Below, in pieces: positions 45,908-58,325 of a DNA stretch of 64,000 nt. Position 1 is the first letter of the stretch; every line of letters starts with the position of its first letter. The stretch is from Castanea sativa (lineage: Eukaryota > Streptophyta > Magnoliopsida > Fagales > Fagaceae). The position numbers and the translations under genes were made by a program. The stretch lies in contig NC_134013.1 of the NCBI RefSeq assembly GCF_040712315.1, forward strand, positions 97,001 to 161,000, written 5' to 3'. The notes below the pieces were generated by a model, which was given only the letters and a program-made list of their open reading frames with translations, was not told where the DNA came from and did no database searches.

Positions 45908-48659
45908 TTATAATAAGATCTTTCTAAGATACGTCCATTTTCTCATCTTAGAGCTGGCATATACTTTTAATAAGATTTGCTTCCCCTTGGCTTAAAGATG
46001 CGATAATATAGGAAACTGAAGTTCTACATTTTGCAAAGTTAAGTAGAAAAAAAATTATATAATTAATTAAAATCACAATTCCAAATACTTTAATTGACAT
46101 ATTCACATTATTATTGTTGTTATTTTATTAAGTAGGTATATACAGGCCAAAACATTATTCTGGACCATGCATATAATTGGGGGAAAGATTCTCAATTAAA
46201 AAAAAAGGGGGAATAGCTCATGTATTTGACGAGGGTATAATCATTATTCGTTAATATCTATTATTGTATTCTAAACTTATTATTCCATTCAGATTACACA
46301 GAAGTCATGCATGCGCTATATATTGGACTGCCCGGTAGAAGTATTAGTGAGGTAAACATTTTAATGGTAACCATCCAAATCCAAGACATTAAAAAAATAC
46401 TGATGGAATCGTCGACGACAATGAAAAATTACAGGTAAAAAAATATAAAGATTTTGCATAAAAAATCCCCTTAGCTCCTAACTGGTAATGACAGAGAGTT
46501 CATGGGCCCATGCATTTTGCTTTGTTAACGCTATCATGATTGTTTGAATTTTGAAAGTGTTAGAAGAAAGCTCCATTACCGAAATATGGAAATGACAGTT
46601 TAAAAAGAGAAAAACAAGTGGATGAAAGATCTTCTTCAATGATGCAAAATTGGCGTTTCACCCTGGGTAAATTATATATATGCATGGAAGGAGAGCCTCA
46701 AATTTAAATATTGACTTTCAATCATTCCAAACCCAAATAATCCACAACCCTCTCTCTCTCATACGCGTAAAATTACACGTTTAAATGCTTAATTTGATAA
46801 CTGCGCTCTCACGCATGATGATTGATGAAGTTTGAAACTTCTTCATGTATTGCCTTTTTCTTCAATTAAACTGTGCTGCGTTAGGATTGAAACCAGCAGT
46901 CACCATAATTAACAATAAAAATTTATTAATTCACTAGTAAGTTAAATCAAAAATAAAAAAAATATTTGTATTATTGGCTTTTTTTTGGTTAAATTGTTAG
47001 AACCATAATACGATCTTTGATACAGGATACTCAATATTTTTATTGGTATTAAAAGCATTATAACTCAATGGCACGTTTATACTCTCCTTTATCAAAAAAA
47101 AAAAAAAAATTACTAATATTTAAATCTTCCTCCCCACAACTACTAATTTTTTTCTTAAAAAAAAAAACTATTGGTAAACATATAATTTACACACTATAAA
47201 GTATAAATTCTATAAATTGTCATTTTAGTCCATTAAGTTTAAATCTTGTCATTTTAGTTTGTTAATTAATTTTTACAATATTGTAATTTTAGTCCTTCTA
47301 TCTATTTTCATTTTCAAAATATTGTTAACTCAATTTCTTAAAACATCTATTATATGCTTAATTTTTTTTTTAACTATTACAATAAGTAAAGGAGGAGAGG
47401 TCCAATCATGGTTCTTTATAGAAGGGAGATCAGACAAATAAATTTCGTTCTTAGACCCCCTCAGCCCTCACCTTAGCACCAAAACTCATCAAAAAATAAT
47501 AATTAGGAAAAAAAAACAAAAAAGAGAGGAGAAATCCATCCAGAAAATAATCAGAATAACAGGACAAGATCATGGTTAATCAAGCTCAAATTGGACCCGC
47601 ATGCGGAAGAGATAATTGGCTGGCAGGAGGTGTGAGCAACCACATAAAAGACCACTCTCACTCACATCACATCTTTGTTACCTGGTTTGATAAGTCAAAA
47701 TTGTTGTTTATTTCGCATTTAGCAAACCAACAACATCATTAATTAGACTGAAAAGGATGGGTTGGACGTACATTAAGATCCAATATTGAACCCCACCAAT
47801 TGATTGCCTAGACTGCATGGGTACCATAAGGATCTGCCCCCATAATCCTTGCCAAGATCACATGTTTCCCAAATTTGGTTTTCTCATGTTCAACCATCTC
47901 AAGACAGAAGTTATGATGCATTCAACATCCATAACCCTTTATGCACCCTAACTTGAAGATAAGAAAAAAGGGTGATGCAGAAAGGTCTTTGATTTGGTCT
48001 CATATATATTTGGTTCCATTTAGTATGTTAGCCATTTGGTTTAGGCTATAAATAAGATACACGCAAGGTGGCTTCCACCAACAATTAGACAATAATCTTA
48101 TGTACTTTAAACGTCTGATGGCAATGGCCTAATGGATTTTGGAGAGATTAAATATTAGCTAGGTAGGGCCTCTTTAATTTGAGGGATTGTGACAAAGTTG
48201 TAGACCATGGACCTAGGCAAAGCACTTTCCTTTCACTTCTTCAATCCCACAATGAAGACTCGTCAGTGGCCACTGGCCAGTGCCTTAGAGTAAGCTAGAC
48301 CCACATTCACGTCTCTTGGCCCTTCATGAATTCATAGAATCCTCTCCCGATTTCAACATAAACGGTTTCATTGAAAAAGAAAACCCTTCATATTTTAGAT
48401 TTCTTTTATTAGTGATCAATATGATTTCCTAGTCAAAGACTTTAGTCTATTATATACCTTAATCTAGATTTTATTGAATCAGGATCGATCCACTTCTTGC
48501 ATTACAAGTTAAGTAATAACAAAGAAAAAACTTAAGTAATCCTCATCCTATTTATAGTGCAATTATTTGTAAAACTAGATAAAAGTCCTTGATATAACCT
48601 AGCTAGCAAGTATTTGTAATGCTAAAAGCTTTTGGATTTAACTAGGGAATATTTTAACT
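44500..48659. other. Intergenic stretch upstream of the BG1-like gene
   Basis: AT-rich DNA with (TA)n at about 45876-45902, GAAAC-type short repeats and poly-A tracts. No coding region, RNA gene or transposon end could be supported. The minus-strand frames at 44311-44905 are low-complexity readings of the promoter region. Confidence 0.45.
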
Positions 48660-49276
48660 ATCTCAAAAAAATTTTAACTCCCTAGATTCGTCAGGGACTA
48701 AGGCATCGTTAAATCCAATAGCATTGTCAGGCACCCAAGGAGCATCAGGCCTCCCACACGTCAAGTGACGCCAATGGCAGCAGTTAGACACTTACCCATC
48801 TAGTATTTCATGTGGCTGACGAATCTCCCCTGACCAAAGACCCACCATATTTGGTTGCACATCATTATATTTGTTTGTTCTCTACTCAAATATTTCCATA
48901 TGGAAAGAGCTTGCATGCCACACCCAAAAATCCTTTTACATATTCATATCTCCAAACATGGGAAGTTAAGCCCAAGAATCTCGGAGCATTAGTTCCACAC
49001 TCTCCTTATAAGAAAATAGCTTATATTCACATAATCTTGGTCAACTCTATATTATTATATAAGTACCAAGTCCCCTCCTCCCCAAGGTACATAGAATTTC
49101 TTAACTTTCATATTTTTAGAGTTATTAAAAATCATTCATGTACTAACTTTACATTCGGAGGGTCTTTAGCCACCCCACTAGTGCTCTCTATAGATTCCCC
49201 AACTTTTATTCTTCAAATACCCCCCAATTACTGCGCATCTAGACGATCGACTCACTGACGATTTCGTTCATCATTG
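48660..49276 (+). repeat. Possible Gypsy LTR remnant
   Basis: ACTAACTTTACATTCGGAGG, then GTCTTTAGCCACCCCACTAGTG near 49140-49180 and CTCACTGACGATTTCG near 49250 follow the usual end of some plant Gypsy LTRs. The start (near AGATTCGTCAGGGAC) is unclear, and no duplications were found. The frame 48812-49258 is probably not coding. Confidence 0.35.
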
Positions 49277-51274
49277 CCTACTATATATACTTTTCGATTT
49301 TTTTTTTTTTTTTTGTAATATATAGATTTGATAGTAAAGAAATAAAGATGTAGTTAAGTGTTTCTTACTATAATTATATATCTCTAAGCCCAAACCGTGT
49401 TAATTCTATGCATTCTCTTTTTCTCCTTTTGTTTCAATATCTCTCCATATACTTTATTACCTTTGATTATCAAATGCAAAAGACAAGAGTAAAAAATGAC
49501 GTTCTAGCTCTGTTCATTCAACACAAATACATGCTTAATTACGAGAATAATAAATTTAATTGGAGTCACATTATATAATAAGTTGAAAAGTACCAATATT
49601 TGAATCCTTTGATAAACAAATATCCCAAAAACAAAATGCATGGTAATTCATAATTGATAAACTATTTTTTCTCCTTTTTTACTACTTTTGACTTGTTCAA
49701 CTCATAATGTCCTTTTTGTCACCTGTATGTTAATGTGAAACCCATCTGTCCTGCTGCAGACAGCTTTCCTTGTCACGTGGTCTCTAGCGTAGAAGTATGA
49801 GTTGCATTAAAAATTCTCTTCACATATGACTTAGCATTTCATCCCAGTAATTTTTTTTTTATAAAGAGAGAAAAGAGTTGAACATAGTAGTCTATATATG
49901 ACATGACTAAGTATATAGCTTTCCATAAGTTTTAATATGTAAAAAATCATCCCTGCTATCTCCTTCCTTTTAGGATGCTTGGAAGTTAGATGCTGATCTC
50001 TTGTTGGTTTAATAAAAATTCTCTTTATTAAATTTAAAATAAAATAAAATAAGACCTATGACATACATTTATGTTTTATTGCACTATAAAATAATTAGTA
50101 ATTGGGAAGAATATAATTCAAACAATATTTCTTCTTTGAAGAAGGCTCACCTTCAATCTATCCCGGCCCAGAACTTAAAACCTTTTTCTTTTTTTCAGTT
50201 TATTTTCACCTCCAATTTATTTATCTTTCTTTCAAAATTTATTTTTGTACTAAATACTAATTGCTATCTTGCAGTAGTGGACCCTATAAATTAAGTCAAA
50301 AGTTTTTCTTTTTTCTTAATAAACCTGCAGTTATTAATGGGTGTGTACATGCAAGTTAGACTTGAGTTTATTTATAAAAGAGAAATAAGTTATCTAACAG
50401 TACATTTATATGAGAAAACTCGATAAGATGTAAACTTTGACATGACTTCAAACAAAAAATAAAGAAAGTGACAGTAGGACATGAAGGGATAAACCCTAAT
50501 TATCAAAGCAACACAAGATATATGTGGAAAACCCTAGGAAGGGATAAAAAACCACGATTTGAGCAAGAACACAACATTCTTGCTCAGCTTAGCTTGTATT
50601 ATGTATCAAAAAGAGGTGAGTTTACAATGGAGTTGCCCTTTTCTTCCTACCAACTTTCCACTTTCATCTCCAAAATATCTAGTTGGGTTCTTACCCTAGC
50701 AGTTCAGCTGCATGTTCCTTTTATACTTTAAGGAACATGGTTGAGTACAAGGACAAGTGTCAGGTTATTATAATCTCTCTCTCTCTCTCTCTCTCTCAAG
50801 ATCTTTTTATAGCTATGAAGTTATCTGTTGACTAAGGGATAAGGATTGCGCTAATGTGGCACTAGGACTCGTAGGTAGGTAGCCTTGCCATTGTTTGGAA
50901 GATAAGTCTTGGTCATCAAGAGGGACATTAGGAATACTGTGATTGGTACACGTGTCTCCAAGGTAACTCATCATGCATTCAACCAATAAGGATGTCCTCA
51001 TAGCCTTCAGCTCTGAAAAGTCACTATGTCCCTTTTTGGTAACACTTGAGTATTGTGTCAGGTGCAAATCTCACTTTCTTCCCAAGGCAGTCATGCCTTT
51101 GGCCCTAACCAAGACAAAGTCTCTTAGCCATCAACTGCTCTCCCTTATCTCACAACATCTCCATGTGTAGAGTTCAGATTCAACCACTTATGCATTCTCT
51201 CATGCCTTAGTGGTGTTATGTATAGGGTACTAATATCTTGCATATATGACGCATAGCTTAGCTAACGATATATA
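49277..51274. other. Intergenic stretch with no recognised gene
   Basis: It contains (CT)n at about 50776-50798 and poly-T runs. The text at 50460-51200 is moderately GC-balanced but holds no frame with a known motif. Confidence 0.4.
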
Positions 51275-51655
51275 TGTTAGGCTTTTTTGAAACTTAGTTA
51301 TGTTTGATTTGGATTATGAACTAACTTGAAATAATGTTGTTACAGTTTTTAAAGGAAGATTTTCTGAGGCTTAGGAAAAAAAAATTCCCTTTGGTAGCCT
51401 AGTGAATCATGTGTATGCATAGGATAGAAAAACTATTGTTTTTAAGATTAGGGCTTCATGTAGTTTTTGAGAGAAAAAACTGTACTGCCGCATCTTGTAT
51501 TTTTCCCTAAGAATAGTGAAATCCTTGCAACTCCATGGACATAGACAAATTGCCAAACCACATAAATATTGTCTTGTGTGATTATTTTCTTTGGCCCATA
51601 TTTTTCTTTATCTTTTCATCTCATAGATCTGAGAATTTCATGATATTACCCTTCA
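51275..51655 (+). repeat. Probable 5' LTR of the Copia (left end approximate)
   Basis: It ends CCTTCA two bases before the primer-binding site. TGTTAGG at 51275 is a plausible start, giving 381 bp. The missing partner LTR prevents a check. Confidence 0.5.
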
Positions 51656-51657
51656 AG

Positions 51658-51670
51658 TGGTATTAGAGCC
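51658..51670 (+). other. Primer-binding site of the Copia
   Basis: TGGTATTAGAGCC differs from the initiator tRNA-Met complement by one base. Confidence 0.8.
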
Positions 51671-51694
51671 TAGGTTTAGGTTGGAGTGGGAGTA

Positions 51695-52660
51695 ATGGTT
51701 GAGGAAACAAGAAAGGTGACTAGAATAGAAAATTTTGATAGCATAAACTTTGGATTCTGGAGGATGCAGATTGAGGACTACCTCTATGGGAAGAAGTTGC
51801 ATCTGCTTCTCTTAGGGGAGAAACCAACAACAATGAAAGATGATGATTGGACTCATCTTAACAAACAAGTGCTGGGAGTTATCAAATTAACTCTGTCAAG
51901 GTCTGTTGCACATAATGTTTTAAAGGAGAAGACCACAACAGATTTGATGAAGGCTTTGTCTGGTATGTATGAAAAGTCATCAACAAACAACAAGGTGTAC
52001 CTGATGAAGAAGCTATTCAATTTGAAGATGGCAAAGAATGCATCAATAGCACAAAATTTGATTGAATTTAACACCATCACAAATCACCTGTCTTTTGTTG
52101 AAATTGATTTTGATGATGAAGTCCATGCACTAATCGTTTTGGCTTCTTTACCAAACAGTTGGGAGGCTATGAGAATGGTAGTTTGCAATTCTACTAGAAA
52201 AGAAAAATTGAAGTACAATGACATACGAGATCTTATTCTAGCTGAGGAGATTCGTAGAATTGATGCATATGAAAACTTAAGATCTAGTTCTACCATAAAC
52301 CTTGAGACAAAAGGTAAAGGTAATGACAGAAATTTAAATCGAGGCAGATCAAAATCCAAAAATTCCAATCAAAACAAAAGTAAATCTAAATTTGGCCAAC
52401 AAGTACAATTTTGGAACTGTGGCAAGGCTAGCCACATTAAGAAGCATTGCAAAAGTCCTAAGAAGAAGAATGATGATGATTCTACTAATGTTGTAACAGA
52501 TGAGGTACAAGATGCACTACTTCATTTTGTAGATAGTCCACTTGATGATTGGGTTTTGTACTCAGGAGCTTCGTTTTATACCATTCCACACCAAGAAATT
52601 ATTCAAAACTTTGTTGGAGATGATTTTGGTAAGGTGTATCTGGCTTATGGAGAAGCCTAA
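51695..52660 (+). pseudogene. Copia gag and start of protease, nearly intact
   Basis: One open frame, with the likely ATG at 51695 (an earlier GTG is possible). It reads RIENFDSINFGFWRMQIEDYL, then a UBN2-type gag core (ALSGMYEKSSTNNKVYLMKKL, FNTITNHLSFVEIDFDDEV), a Lys/Ser-rich linker, a zinc knuckle and the protease start. The zinc knuckle reads FWNCGKASHIKKHC, so its first Cys is Phe. The protease motif is YSGAS instead of DSGAS, so the catalytic Asp is Tyr. Gag forms the particle and the protease matures it. Both changes predict loss of function although the frame is open. Confidence 0.85.
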
Positions 52661-55361
52661 GATGTTATGGGTATGGGAGATGTCCAGATTATACTGCCCA
52701 ATGGATCTGTCTAGTTACTACAGAAGGTTCAACATATTCTTAACTTGAAGAGGAATCTAATTTTTGTTGGATAACTTGATGATGAAGGGCATACAATACT
52801 ATTTGTTGGTGGTACCTGGAAGGTTACAAAGGGAGCCATGGTATTGGCTCATGGAAAGAAAACTAGTACTATGTATATGACCTCAAGTCCAAGAGACATA
52901 ATTGCAGTTTCTAAAGAAGGCATTGATGCAAGCCTATGGCATCGCAGACATGGCCACATGAGTGAGAAAGGGATGAAGATGCTACTGTCAAAAGGGAAAC
53001 TACCAGAATTGAAGTCTATTAATTTTGACATGTGTGAAAGCCGCATCTTAGGAAAGTAGAAAATGGTGAGCTTCTTGAAAGCTAGCAAAACACCGAAGGC
53101 TGAAAGATTGGAGTTAGTACACACTGATTTGTGGGGGCCTTCTCTGGTTGCATCCCTTAAAGGTTTAATGTATTACATTACTTTCATTGATGACTCAAGC
53201 AGAAAAGTATAGGTTTATTTTCTAAAAATTAAATCTAACGTATTTGAGACTTTTAAGAAATGGAAGGTTGTGGTTGAGACAGAAACAGATTTGGAAGTAA
53301 AATGTCTAAGATAAGACAATGGAGGAGAGTACATAGATGGAGGGGGTTCAATGAGTATTGTGCTGCACCACAGCAGAATGGTGTGGTTGAACGCGTGAAC
53401 ACAACTCTCAATGAGTGTGCTAGGAGTATGATGCTGTTAATACTGCGGTTTACTTGATAAACTGAGAACCATCAATTCCCATCGAGTTCAAAATTCCTGA
53501 AGAGGTTTGGAGAGGTAAAGAGGTAAAATTTTCTCATTTAAAAGTTTTTGGTTGTGTTTCTTATGTTCACATTAATTCTGATGCTTGTAGTAAACTTGAT
53601 GCAAAAGTCTAAAATTTGTTTTTTATTAGCTACGGTGATGAGAAATTTAGCTACCAGTTTTGGGATGAACAAAATAGAAAAATCTCCAGAAGTAGAAATA
53701 TGATATTTAATAAGCAGCTTATGTACAAGAACTGTAGTGTCAGATACAGAGATAAATCAAAAAAAAATTGAGTTTGTCAACTTAGATGAATTGACTAAGA
53801 ATACTATCTAGAAAAGCAATGAAAAAGATAAGGAGAATATAAATTCACAGGTAGATCAGAGTACACATGTAGCTGAAGTCCGTAGATCTTGTAGGATCAC
53901 TATACCTCCACAACGTTATTCACCCACTCTAAACTATATCATGTTGACTGATGGTGGTGAGCCAGAGTGTTATGACGAAGCCTTGCAAGATGAAAATTCA
54001 AGCAAGTGGGAGTTAGTCATGAAGGATGAGATGGATTCCTTGTTAAGGAATCAAACATAGGAACTGACTGAACTACCAACAAGAAAGAAGGCTTTGCACA
54101 ATAAATGGATATACAAAATAAATAGAATGATGGTAGCAAACGCTACAAGGCCAGATTAGTTGTCCAAGGTTTCCAACAGAAGAAAGGCATTGACTACTCA
54201 GAAATGTTTTCTCCAGTTATAAAGATGTCAACAATTAGACTGCTATTGGGAATGGTTACTGCAAAGAATCTACATCTTGAGCAGTTAGAAGTGAAGATGG
54301 CATTCCTTTATGGTGACTTGGAGGAAGACATTCACATAAGTCAGCCAAAAAGGTTCACTATTCAGGGATAAGTGAGTCTAGTCTACAAACTGAGAAAGAG
54401 TTTGTATGGCCTAAAACAAGCTCCAAGAAAGTAGTATAAGAAATTTGACAATTTTATGTGTAGAACTGGGTTCAAGAGATGTGAATCTGATTATTGTTGT
54501 TATGTTAAGTTCTTTGACAACTTGTATATCATTTTACTACCGTATGTGGATGATATGCTCATTGCAGGCTCTAGCACTCATGAGGAGATTAATAATCTAA
54601 AGAAACAATTGTCAAAGCAGTTTGCATTGAAGGATTTAGGAATTGTAAAACAAATCATTGGTATGAGAATTACTAGAGATCGGGCTAATGGAACATTGAA
54701 ACTTTCACAAACAAAGTATGTGATGAAGATTCTCAGCAACTTCAATATGAATGAAGCTAAATCGATGAGTACATCCTTGGGTAGTCATTTCAGACTATGT
54801 AAGAACAGTCACCAATGACAAAAGAAGAAATGGATCATATGGGCAAGTACCCTATGCCTCAGCTATTGGCAGCCTGATGTATACTATAGTGTGTACAAGG
54901 CTAGACATTGCACATGCAGTGGCGGTTTTGAATAGTTACATGAGTAGGCCAGGAAAGCTGCATTGAGAGGCAGTCAAGTGGATTCTGATGTATCTGAGAG
55001 GCTCATCACATGTCTTTGCTTCACATGTACAAGTTTGAAACTATCGGGTTTTGTAGATGCTAATTTAGTTGGTGACATAGACAGCAGAAAGAGTACTACA
55101 AGTTTTGTATTTACTCCGGATGGTACAGCTATATCTTGGGATTCAAATCTATTGAAGATTGTTGCTCTGTCTACTACAAAAGCTGAGTATGTTGCAGCGA
55201 TCGAAACTGCAAAAAAGATGATTTGGCTACATAGTTTCTTAGATGAATTAGGTAAGAAACAAGAGATGGTCATTCTACACATGAAATTATACGTAAGGAG
55301 ACAAGAAATCACCTTAAACTTATCTCTATTAATTTCATTTTTAATCAATTTTGATAATTAA
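52661..55361 (+). pseudogene. Copia pol (integrase, RT, RNase H), heavily broken
   Basis: Pre-integrase text (ASLWHRRHGHMSEKGMKML) lies at 52838-53059. The integrase start reads ITFIDDSSRKV, with a stop following. The later integrase part has PQQNGVVERVN at about 53370. RT pieces run from about 54000, with the YVDDML catalytic box at about 54544 and QIIGMRITRDR near 54650. RNase H parts read LVGDIDSRKSTTSFVF and LSTTKAEYVAA, where Asp and Glu positions are visible. Stops occur every few hundred bases. Nothing functional remains. Confidence 0.85.
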
Positions 55362-55386
55362 TGCAAAGAGACAACAAATAGCCTTG

Positions 55387-55388
<2 letters not shown>

Positions 55389-55435
<47 letters not shown>

Positions 55436-55448
55436 CTCTCTCTCTCTC
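55389..55448. repeat. (TC)n microsatellite
   Basis: About 60 bases of TC with one G interruption, between the Copia and the Gypsy LTR. Confidence 0.92.
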
Positions 55449-55509
55449 ATGGAGTTTGATCATTATAATGGTTTTCTTAAAAATAATAATAATAAAGTGA
55501 CATTATTTT

Positions 55510-56260
55510 TGTGGGGAGTAAAGATACCTTGATGGGAATATGGGCCGATGGGTCATGCTAAGGAAGGCCGACCTGCTCTTGGGTTTAGGGCCTGTTAGTA
55601 TTACGGGTCGGCCCATAAGCCGAGGATCCGAAGATCCAGCCGAGGATGTTTTTCCCCTCGTACTGACACCAGAGAACCCGGGACTTCATGGTAAAGGATA
55701 GGGAATGACACGGCCAAGACCAATGGTTAAAGGAGGTGAACCCTTGAATGTCCTAGAAGCACTGATGTGGGAAAAATGTCAAAGGTAAAGGCTGCTACCT
55801 CCACATTAAAGACCCTGCACCTACCACCCTGGCCGCATTAATGGGGAAGTGACACTTGAACAGTGGAAGGGAAACTTCTAGTTACTGTTCAAAGGCACTA
55901 AGAAAAGAAATATCTAGGCTAAGGGAGGAGTTGGGGCAACACGTGTATAAAGTATTAAAAAGAGGAGTATTTAAGAAAGAAACCTAGAACAGAAACGGGA
56001 CGGAACTTTTTGTAACCTAAAAATAAAAAAGACAAAGAGAGAGATATAATATAAGAACAACTCTCGGCTTACATCCGAGGAGGCCTATTTACATTATTCC
56101 TTGTTGTTTCCAGGTACTGGCAATCTTTAGTTTGTCATTTAATCCCCACACACTTCTAACCTAGGTTTAAAGCCCACACTCTACAAATTCGTATTGTTTA
56201 AGGCTCATTGGGCCTGAGCCCATAACTGTTCTTGGGTCCAGGTGCAATTGTGCACTTACA
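55510..56260 (+). repeat. 5' LTR of the large Gypsy
   Basis: It starts TGTGGGGAG and ends GTGCACTTACA, 751 bp. The start is set by comparison with the solo LTR at 32163. ATTTT at 55505-55509 would be the left target duplication. Confidence 0.8.
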
Positions 56261-56262
56261 AT

Positions 56263-56280
56263 TGGCGCCGTCTGTGGGGA
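56263..56280 (+). other. Primer-binding site of the large Gypsy
   Basis: TGGCGCCGTCTGTGGGGA begins two bases after the LTR. It resembles the site of the pol-less Gypsy. TGGCGCCG fits a tRNA-Asp type end, the rest is uncertain. Confidence 0.8.
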
Positions 56281-56306
56281 TCTAGTCTAGGAGAGGTAGG
56301 GATATT

Positions 56307-58319
56307 ATGGCAGGCTTAGGCTCTCACCATGCAAAGTCACAAGGATCACAACCGGAAGATCATTTCGAACGTCTTGAACATCGTAGGGATCATGAGGGAA
56401 GCGTCCATACAGAATACCCAGGGGCTAGCCATACTCATGGAGGGGGTAGCACTGCCCACGATGAGGGTTCTAAATCCATGCAGAAGGAAATCAATCGTTT
56501 GAAGAGGAAGTTACGCCGTGCTAAACGTAAGGTTTCCCCGTCCTCGTCTAGTTCTTCCTCAGAGAAGGATAGGGGACTTGGGTACAGTTCAAGGTCATGT
56601 TCCCCCACCAGCGCAACATCCTCTGGTGAGGAGGACGACCAGCCAACCCGCAGACGTAAGAAGCTTCGTTCTAGGGGCTTAGGCAACGATACCATGAGTA
56701 GGGCGTTGCACCAACTCTCTAAATCTCCGTTTTCACGGAGGATTGAGAGGGGGAGGCTTCCCAGGAGGTTCACCCAGCCCACCTTTACCATCTATAATGG
56801 CCGGACTGATCCGGTGGAGCACGTGAGTCACTTCAACCAAAGGATGGCAGTGCACTCTCACAACGAGACTCTGATGTGTAAAGTTTTCCCCTCCAGCTTG
56901 GGACCTGTGGCTATGAGATGGTTTAACGGCCTCAAATCAGGATCTGTAGGCTCCTTTGGGGAGCTAACTAGGGCATTTGCTTCGCGGTTCATTACGTGTA
57001 GCAGAGTCCCTCGGCCATTGGACTCGTTGCTATCCATGGTCATGAAGGAAGGGGAGACACTGAAAGCATACTCTGACCGATACTGGGAAATGTTTAATGA
57101 AATAGACGGCGACTTTGATGAGGTGGCGCTTAATACCTTTAAGGTGGGTCTTCCTACAGATCATGACCTAAGAAAGTCTTTGACGAAAAAGCCCGTCCGC
57201 AGCGTACGCCGTCTTATGGATCGTATTGATGAATATAAAAGGGTAGAGGAAGACCAGCAGCAGGGGAAAGGAAAGGAGAAGGTTATCCCGCAGGAGAGAA
57301 GGGATTTCAGGTCGGACAGATATCATAACAATAAGTCGAGGAGGGATTACTTCGGACAATCCGGCTCGGCAGCACCTCAGGCTGTAAATACTGTGTTCCG
57401 AGAACCAGTGCATCAGTTATTAGAAAAAGTTCGTAAAGAGCCCTTCTTCAGATGGCCCGGCAAGATGGCAGGGGACCCTGCGAGAAGAAATCAAAACCTT
57501 TTCTGTCAGTACCATCAGGATGTGGGCCACACTACTGAGAACTGTCGGACCCTGTGGAACCATCTAGAGCAGCTCGTCGGTGAGGGAAAGTTAAAGCAGC
57601 ACTTGTGTCATCCCACTGGGCAAGTCAGTCAAGTTGGTTCAAACAACCAGAGGAACAGTTCATCTCGGCCAGCATTGGGAACAATTAATGTTATCTTCGC
57701 TGCACCTGGTAGGACCGGCTCAGGTCCCACTAGGGTTATGGCGGTTTCCCATCCGCAGGCCGAGGATGTGGGTAGCAGGCCGAAGAGATTAAAGAGCACT
57801 TTACCTGTCTTGGGTTTTTCCGAGGAGGATAAAGTAGGGACTATCCAGCCCCATGACGATGCTCTTGTGGTTACCCTCAGGATAGGAAATTATGATGTGA
57901 GAAGGGTGATGATAGATCAGGGCAGCGGTGCAGATATCATGTACCCTGATCTATTTAAAGGGCTGAGGTTGGAGTTGGAAGATCTAACTCCTTACGATTC
58001 CCCACTTATAAGCTTCGAAGAAAGGGCCGTTGTGCCGAAGGGACAGATCCGTTTACCCGTTCAATCCGGCACAGAAACGGTTGAGGTAGATTTCATTGTG
58101 GTTGACGCGTACTCTCCATATACAGCCATCCTCGCCAGGCCATGGCTGCACGCTTTGGGAGCTGTCTCTTCTACCTTACATGTTAAGGTGAAATTCCCCT
58201 CGGGGGAGCATGTCGAGGAAATCCTCGGCAGCCAGGTAGTGGCTAGGCAATGCATATCGGCTGCGGTACTTCGTCAGTCAGAAATTGAGTCATCAACCTT
58301 GCCCATCCAGGAGTCATAG
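56307..58319 (+). CDS. Gag-protease polyprotein of the large Gypsy, ending in TAG CAA TTA
   Basis: The open frame of 670 residues starts at the first ATG, 26 bases after the primer site. A charged Ser-rich N-terminus (about 1-130) is followed by the gag core (YNGRTDPVEHVSHFNQRM, then MRWFNGLKSGSV and YSDRYWEMFNEI, about 170-290). A zinc-knuckle-like CQYHQDVGHTTENC lies near residue 400. The retroviral-type protease follows, with MIDQGSGADIMYPDLF near 533-548; the catalytic Asp and the Gly are kept although the usual DTGS is DQGS. The frame ends at TAG (58317-58319), in the same frame as the downstream RT. The stop is followed by CAATTA, a readthrough-type context. Gag packages RNA and the protease cuts the polyprotein. 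Confidence 0.85.
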   Translation: MAGLGSHHAKSQGSQPEDHFERLEHRRDHEGSVHTEYPGASHTHGGGSTAHDEGSKSMQKEINRLKRKLRRAKRKVSPSSSSSSSEKDRGLGYSSRSCSPTSATSSGEEDDQPTRRRKKLRSRGLGNDTMSRALHQLSKSPFSRRIERGRLPRRFTQPTFTIYNGRTDPVEHVSHFNQRMAVHSHNETLMCKVFPSSLGPVAMRWFNGLKSGSVGSFGELTRAFASRFITCSRVPRPLDSLLSMVMKEGETLKAYSDRYWEMFNEIDGDFDEVALNTFKVGLPTDHDLRKSLTKKPVRSVRRLMDRIDEYKRVEEDQQQGKGKEKVIPQERRDFRSDRYHNNKSRRDYFGQSGSAAPQAVNTVFREPVHQLLEKVRKEPFFRWPGKMAGDPARRNQNLFCQYHQDVGHTTENCRTLWNHLEQLVGEGKLKQHLCHPTGQVSQVGSNNQRNSSSRPALGTINVIFAAPGRTGSGPTRVMAVSHPQAEDVGSRPKRLKSTLPVLGFSEEDKVGTIQPHDDALVVTLRIGNYDVRRVMIDQGSGADIMYPDLFKGLRLELEDLTPYDSPLISFEERAVVPKGQIRLPVQSGTETVEVDFIVVDAYSPYTAILARPWLHALGAVSSTLHVKVKFPSGEHVEEILGSQVVARQCISAAVLRQSEIESSTLPIQES

Positions 58320-58325
58320 CAATTA
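58317..58325 (+). promoter_or_regulatory. Possible readthrough stop, TAG followed by CAATTA
   Basis: TAG CAA TTA matches the UAG-CAR-YYA context that allows ribosomes to pass a stop codon in tobamoviruses. It lies exactly between protease and RT, and both sides are in the same frame. It could also be an ordinary CAG-to-TAG mutation. Confidence 0.5.

Larger units (their letters stand above)
51275..55361 (+). mobile_element. Decayed Copia retrotransposon, right LTR missing
   Basis: A probable 5' LTR (51275-51655) is followed by a primer-binding site, gag, protease, integrase, RT and RNase H in Copia order. The RNase H breaks off near 55275 with VILH, and neither the usual end nor a right LTR follows. 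The large Gypsy begins shortly after, at 55510. Confidence 0.85.

Noticed and set aside
48812..49258. 148-residue frame
   Set aside because: It coincides with a probable Gypsy LTR remnant and has no recognisable protein motif.
55389..55448. (TC)n tract as a regulatory site
   Set aside because: It lies between two dead transposons. Nothing links it to a gene.
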